Shown in pieces: positions 6,539-8,618 of a stretch of 8,618 nucleotides of DNA. Both the position numbers and the translations under genes were made by a program. Source of the stretch: Bacillota bacterium (GTDB taxonomy: Bacteria > Bacillota > Clostridia > Lachnospirales > Lachnospiraceae); contig JAEYWQ010000289.1 in assembly GCA_023428885.1 (NCBI GenBank), positions 1 to 8,618 on the forward strand, in the 5' to 3' direction. Every line of letters begins with the position of its first letter. Positions within the stretch are counted from its first letter, which is position 1. The notes beneath the pieces are model-generated. The model did not search any database. It was not told the DNA's origin and was given only the letters and a program-made list of their open reading frames with translations.

Positions 6539-6985
6539 CTATAGATGTCTTTTTAAATAAATCATATCCACTAACTGTTTTCCATCTTCATACATAGGGT
6601 GATCGTAATTGTCTATTAAAAAATTTTTAACAATGTGTGATTTGTTAAATCCACATTTCTCGTAGAAGTGAAGTATTGAAGGACTGTCTCCTGTTCCAAC
6701 ATATAACTCATTACCATATTTTTTGTAATAATCAACAATCAATGAAATAAGTTTTTGACCATACCCTTTCCCTTGATATTCAGGAACGGTAACAATATTC
6801 TTAAGTTCATAAATTCCCTCTTCCTCTTTTGTAACAATGCAAAGAGCTTTTAGATCATCATCACACAAGGCGAACATATCACCACGATACAAATATTTCT
6901 CTATCATGCTTACCTGTTCATCTGCAATAAGCAGCAAATCCATGTATTTAGTTTTATCACTATCAGTAATTTTCACAAGTTCCAT
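6539..6985 (-). CDS. GNAT family N-acetyltransferase
   Basis: A 148-residue single-domain GNAT protein. The acetyl-CoA pyrophosphate-binding loop is seen as QGKGYG (71-76) following the beta-4 strand ELKNIVTVPEY (60-70). Motif B is the ILHFYEKCGF segment (104-113). Family members transfer an acetyl group from acetyl-CoA to an amine. The substrate cannot be read from the sequence, though the C-terminal pattern (NFLIDNYDHPMYEDG, then DMIYL) resembles the Bacillus YvbK-like group (moderate confidence, from memory). The protein should be cytoplasmic. The start at 6983-6985 has AAGGGG 9 nt upstream. It is a single-gene unit with its own extended -10 promoter and converges on DUF3888. Confidence 0.88.
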   Translation of the reverse strand: MELVKITDSDKTKYMDLLLIADEQVSMIEKYLYRGDMFALCDDDLKALCIVTKEEEGIYELKNIVTVPEYQGKGYGQKLISLIVDYYKKYGNELYVGTGDSPSILHFYEKCGFNKSHIVKNFLIDNYDHPMYEDGKQLVDMIYLKRHL

Positions 6986-7028
6986 TCGATAGTTCCCCTT
7001 TCCGTTTCTTTAAGGTCTATATAAATTC

Positions 7029-7037
7029 ATTATACCA
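7029..7037 (-). promoter_or_regulatory. Extended -10 promoter of the GNAT gene
   Basis: The minus strand reads TGGTATAAT, a perfect -10 with the extended TGn element. There is no good -35 at 17 bp (TCCCTA). The start point would be about 40 bp before the GNAT ATG. Confidence 0.55.
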
Positions 7038-7083
7038 TTTTCAATTTCAAATAGGGAAACAAACATAATTTTTCTAAATCGAT

Positions 7084-7112
7084 TTGACTTATATAGTAAA
7101 TAATTATATGAT
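7084..7112 (+). promoter_or_regulatory. Sigma-A promoter of the BI-1 family gene
   Basis: TTGACT (7084-7089), a 17-bp spacer and TATGAT (7107-7112). Transcription should begin near 7119, leaving a short leader of about 35 nt that contains the AGGAGG at 7139-7144. Confidence 0.7.
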
Positions 7113-7153
7113 GAAAATGTATATATTCTAATATGTATAGGAGGGGGAAACGA

Positions 7154-7921
7154 ATGAATCAAAGTTATAATAATTTTGATAATGAGAAAGATAACTACAA
7201 CTTTAATGCCTTAAATCTAGACCCTATTGATATGACACGAAATTACAGCAATCAAGTTAAGCAAATTATTCAAGAGTCAGAAGTTGTCAACAAATCATTT
7301 TTATTTATGGGCTTAGCTCTTCTATTAACAGCTCTATCAGCAATCACAACTGCAAATACAAATTTGGTATACGATATCATATTCGGAGGTAGTTTTGCGA
7401 TTTATGGAATCCTTATTGCGGAATTGGCTATCGTATTTGCAGCTACTCATGCTATGAGAAAAAATATGCTGGCACTGTCTGCTGTTTTATTTACTCTATA
7501 TTCAATTATTAATGGTGTCACCTTATCGATTATCTTCCTTGTATATACTCAACAATCAATTATGAATGTGTTTATAGTGACTACCATTGTTTTCTTTATT
7601 ATGGCACTGATCGGTTTAGTAACAAATGTAGATCTTACTAAACTGGGTGGTATCCTGTTAATGGGCTTAATCGGATTAATTGTAGCATCAATTAGCAATA
7701 TATTCTTTAGAAACGATTCTATGGATTTCATAATCACTATTATAGGGATTGGAATCTTTATGGGTTTAACAGCGTACGATATGCAAAAAATCAAACGTAT
7801 GCAATATGAGAATCCTGGATACTCTGCCAATGTATTAGCATTATATGGTGCAATGCATATCTACTTAGACTTTATCAATTTATTCTTAAAGCTTTTGAGA
7901 TTAATGGGAAAGAAAAGATAA
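7154..7921 (+). CDS. Bax inhibitor-1/YetJ family membrane protein
   Basis: The product has 255 residues: a polar Asn- and Asp-rich cytoplasmic N-terminus (1-42), then about seven hydrophobic segments (roughly 47-65, 74-95, 105-127, 134-152, 161-180, 190-208, 226-247). Two acidic residues conserved in the BI-1 family are present: D209 in AYDMQKIK and D239 in IYLDFINLFLKLL. They correspond to the aspartate pair of Bacillus YetJ, known as a pH-sensitive calcium leak channel, so a related role in the cytoplasmic membrane is expected but not shown. I chose ATG 7154 because AGGAGG (7139-7144) is 9 nt upstream. An in-frame ATG at 7133 lies before that site and would add seven residues. It is a single gene with its own promoter and terminator. 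Codons from the ATG at 7721 onward recur exactly at 8537. Confidence 0.9.
   Translation: MNQSYNNFDNEKDNYNFNALNLDPIDMTRNYSNQVKQIIQESEVVNKSFLFMGLALLLTALSAITTANTNLVYDIIFGGSFAIYGILIAELAIVFAATHAMRKNMLALSAVLFTLYSIINGVTLSIIFLVYTQQSIMNVFIVTTIVFFIMALIGLVTNVDLTKLGGILLMGLIGLIVASISNIFFRNDSMDFIITIIGIGIFMGLTAYDMQKIKRMQYENPGYSANVLALYGAMHIYLDFINLFLKLLRLMGKKR
7716..7802 (+). repeat. First copy of the 87-bp direct repeat (inside BI-1 gene)
   Basis: This segment covers the 3 nt before codon 190 and a whole run of codons 190-216 of the BI-1 gene, including D209. It is identical base for base to 8532-8618, at an offset of 816 bp. The left boundary is sharp (G at 7715, A at 8531). The right boundary is unknown because the second copy meets the window end. 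Confidence 0.95.
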
Positions 7922-7950
7922 GCATTTACTCTTTAGTACATGCAAAGCAT

Positions 7951-7997
7951 AAAATGGCTGGGTCTGTCGCTTTAACTTAATGCGACAGGCCCATTTT
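7951..7997 (+). terminator. Rho-independent terminator of the BI-1 gene
   Basis: GGGTCTGTCGC (7960-7970) pairs with GCGACAGGCCC (7982-7992), with one G-U, around an 11-nt loop. The 3' arm is followed by ATTTTC, and an AAAAT stretch at 7951 can extend the stem past a small bulge. It lies 38 bp after the BI-1 stop. Confidence 0.8.
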
Positions 7998-8014
7998 CAC
8001 TGATTTTACACGCA

Positions 8015-8052
8015 AAGAAAGCCTTGAAATCATTGAATTTCAAGACTTTCTT
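8015..8052. repeat. 15-bp hairpin beside the tRNA-like block
   Basis: AAGAAAG plus CTTGAAAT (8015-8030) pairs with ATTTCAAG plus CTTTCTT (8037-8052), with one mismatch and a 6-nt loop. On the minus strand it follows a tRNA-type 3' end (CCCCTGTAGT), as a tRNA terminator would, but only TTT follows the stem. It may be a terminator of a vanished tRNA gene or a backstop for tRNA-Trp. Confidence 0.5.
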
Positions 8053-8054
8053 AC

Positions 8055-8145
8055 TACAGGGGCAGTAGGATGTTGAACAAGGTCTCGCAAGCGAGACCAA
8101 TGACCTGCTCCGCAGGTCGTGGGCTCGAATCTAACAGCCTCTAAG
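8055..8145. repeat. Quasi-palindromic tRNA-like block (degenerate tRNA remnants)
   Basis: The left edge (8055-8071) repeats exactly the 3' acceptor/T-arm end of tRNA-Trp (8192-8208), then TTGAAC follows after one extra base. The right edge carries, on the opposite strand, another tRNA-type 3' half: CGCAGGTCGTGGG (8111-8123), a T-loop-like CTCGAAT, then AGCCTCT (8136-8142). Between them lie two strong hairpins, GGTCTCGC/GCGAGACC (8081-8098) and GACCTGC/GCAGGTC (8102-8118). AGGGGC at 8058 can pair with GCCTCT at 8137, closing a cloverleaf-like fold of 85 nt. No proper anticodon loop or T stem exists, so it is not called as a functional tRNA. Confidence 0.6.
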
Positions 8146-8151
8146 TAAAAC

Positions 8152-8180
8152 AAAAATAAGCTCACACTTTCGTGTGAACT
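8152..8180 (-). terminator. Terminator of tRNA-Trp
   Basis: On the minus strand AGTTCACAC, a GAAA tetraloop and GTGTGAGCT form a 9-bp stem with one G-U, followed by TATTTTTG. On the plus strand the same position is a C-A mismatch, so the minus direction is favoured. It starts about 14 bp after the tRNA 3' end. Confidence 0.8.
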
Positions 8181-8193
8181 CATTTTTATTTTA

Positions 8194-8266
8194 CAGGGGC
8201 AGTAGGATTTGAACCCACGACCTGCGGTTTTGGAGACCGTTATTCTACCAGCTGAACTATACCCCT
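8194..8266 (-). tRNA. tRNA-Trp (anticodon CCA)
   Basis: The minus-strand sequence folds into a full cloverleaf of 73 nt. The acceptor arms AGGGGTA and TGCCCCT form seven pairs, one of them T-G. The D arm holds GTTCAGCTGGTAGAAT. The anticodon stem ACGGT/ACCGC frames the loop CTCCAAA, anticodon CCA, which reads UGG (Trp). The T arm is GTGGG, loop TTCAAAT, CCTAC. The discriminator base is G73, normal for tRNA-Trp, and the CCA end is not encoded (TAAAA follows). It has its own promoter and terminator and is a single-gene unit. Confidence 0.96.
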
Positions 8267-8301
8267 TTATATTGCTTGTACTTTCCGTACCATGCTTAGA
8301 T

Positions 8302-8330
8302 ATTTTACAATGAATTGTTTTAATTGTCAA
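8302..8330 (-). promoter_or_regulatory. Near-consensus promoter of tRNA-Trp
   Basis: On the minus strand TTGACA (8325-8330), a 17-bp spacer and TAAAAT (8302-8307). The strength suits a stable RNA gene. Transcription should start near 8295, about 29 bp before the mature tRNA 5' end. Confidence 0.85.
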
Positions 8331-8475
8331 TAGAATTTTAAACTATTTTTAATTTTTACAATCATTTGGCCGATCTATAAATCAGAACTTTTACCCAATA
8401 AGTCAACCCTATCCAATTGATATATCATATATTTTCTAATACTACTATACCACAAAATTCGAAAATTTACTAGTC
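8331..8475. other. AT-rich intergenic stretch, nothing recognised
   Basis: No open frame of note, repeat or strong hairpin was seen between the tRNA promoter and the promoter-like sequence at 8476. It is markedly AT-rich. Confidence 0.5.
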
Positions 8476-8504
8476 TTGAAATTTATATCATTGAGTACTA
8501 CAAT
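8476..8504 (+). promoter_or_regulatory. Putative promoter for the second BI-1 copy
   Basis: TTGAAA (8476-8481), a 17-bp spacer and TACAAT (8499-8504). A start near 8511 would give a leader of about 25 nt containing AAGGGAGA (8522-8529) before the ATG at 8537. This sequence is not shared with the upstream region of the first BI-1 gene. Confidence 0.5.
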
Positions 8505-8531
8505 CTCAGATATGTTAGAGTAAGGGAGATA

Positions 8532-8618
8532 ATTCTATGGATTTCATAATCACTATTATAGGGATTGGAATCTTTATGGGTTTAACAGCGTACGATATGC
8601 AAAAAATCAAACGTATGC
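8532..8618 (+). repeat. Second copy of the 87-bp direct repeat
   Basis: Identical to 7716-7802 and running into the window end, so its full length is unknown. It starts 5 bp before an ATG that aligns with an internal methionine codon (190) of the BI-1 gene. Confidence 0.95.
8537..8618 (+). CDS. Start of a BI-1 C-terminal fragment ORF (partial, right edge)
   Basis: From ATG 8537 the frame reads MDFIITIIGIGIFMGLTAYD and on to KRM, 27 codons identical to residues 190-216 of the BI-1 protein at 7154, and is still open at the edge. An in-frame TAG at 8516-8518 shows that no N-terminal half is fused on. AAGGGAGA lies 7 nt upstream and a promoter-like sequence precedes that. If real, it would encode only the last two membrane segments of a BI-1 protein, including the D209 counterpart. 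It may equally be an untranslated duplicate or the product of an assembly overlap at a contig end. Confidence 0.4.
   Translation, partial: MDFIITIIGIGIFMGLTAYDMQKIKRM

Noticed and set aside
7549..7830. A 93-codon minus-strand open frame inside the BI-1 gene
   Set aside because: It is antisense to a gene with clear BI-1 motifs, promoter and ribosome binding site.
8058..8142. A second functional tRNA gene
   Set aside because: The ends can pair, but there is no 7-nt anticodon loop, the T stem pairs at only about three of five positions, and the middle is two simple hairpins.
8040..8330. A 96-codon minus-strand open frame
   Set aside because: It runs through the tRNA-Trp gene, its promoter and its terminator and has no coding character; the tRNA explains the sequence.
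7716..8618. A composite mobile element bounded by the 87-bp direct repeats
   Set aside because: There is no transposase or integrase between the copies, and the left copy lies inside an intact gene, so the repeat is gene sequence and not an element terminus.

Overview
The window is AT-rich, low-GC Firmicute DNA, most like a clostridial organism of the Lachnospiraceae type (inference). The evidence is strong AGGAGG-type ribosome binding sites, TTGACA/TATAAT-type promoters, hairpin plus T-tract terminators, a tRNA gene without an encoded CCA end, and gene families typical of that group. It reads as ordinary chromosome, with an unusual right end.

Left part (1-4020), all on the minus strand. A three-gene ABC-2 exporter operon (ATPase, then two permeases) is tightly packed: each downstream gene starts within a few bases of the previous stop, and ribosome binding sites overlap stop codons. 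It has its own recognisable promoter at 3978-4006. Downstream of it, in the same direction, lies a secreted WG-repeat protein cut off by the window start. Upstream of that gene is a 21-bp-period pair of direct repeats resembling a LytTR response-regulator site.

Middle (4020-6540). An ECF-type sigma factor and its membrane anti-sigma factor overlap by ATGA on the minus strand. Divergent from them is a small exported or membrane-anchored DUF3888 protein on the plus strand. The intergenic region between them holds a 28-bp dyad. Sigma and anti-sigma form a classical envelope-signalling pair; the exporter operon and the DUF3888 gene are the obvious candidate targets, but no ECF promoter could be demonstrated. 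A long interrupted hairpin serves as a two-way terminator between DUF3888 and the next gene, a minus-strand GNAT acetyltransferase.

Right part (6986-8618). A Bax inhibitor-1/YetJ-type membrane protein with a good promoter is followed by a terminator. Next comes a quasi-palindromic block built from tRNA 3'-end sequence (8055-8145), then tRNA-Trp(CCA) on the minus strand with its own terminator and a near-consensus promoter. At the extreme right an exact 87-bp repeat of the BI-1 gene begins (8532-8618). It sits behind its own plausible promoter, ribosome binding site and ATG, and runs into the window edge. The repeated BI-1 segment and the tRNA-like block are the two most unusual things here.
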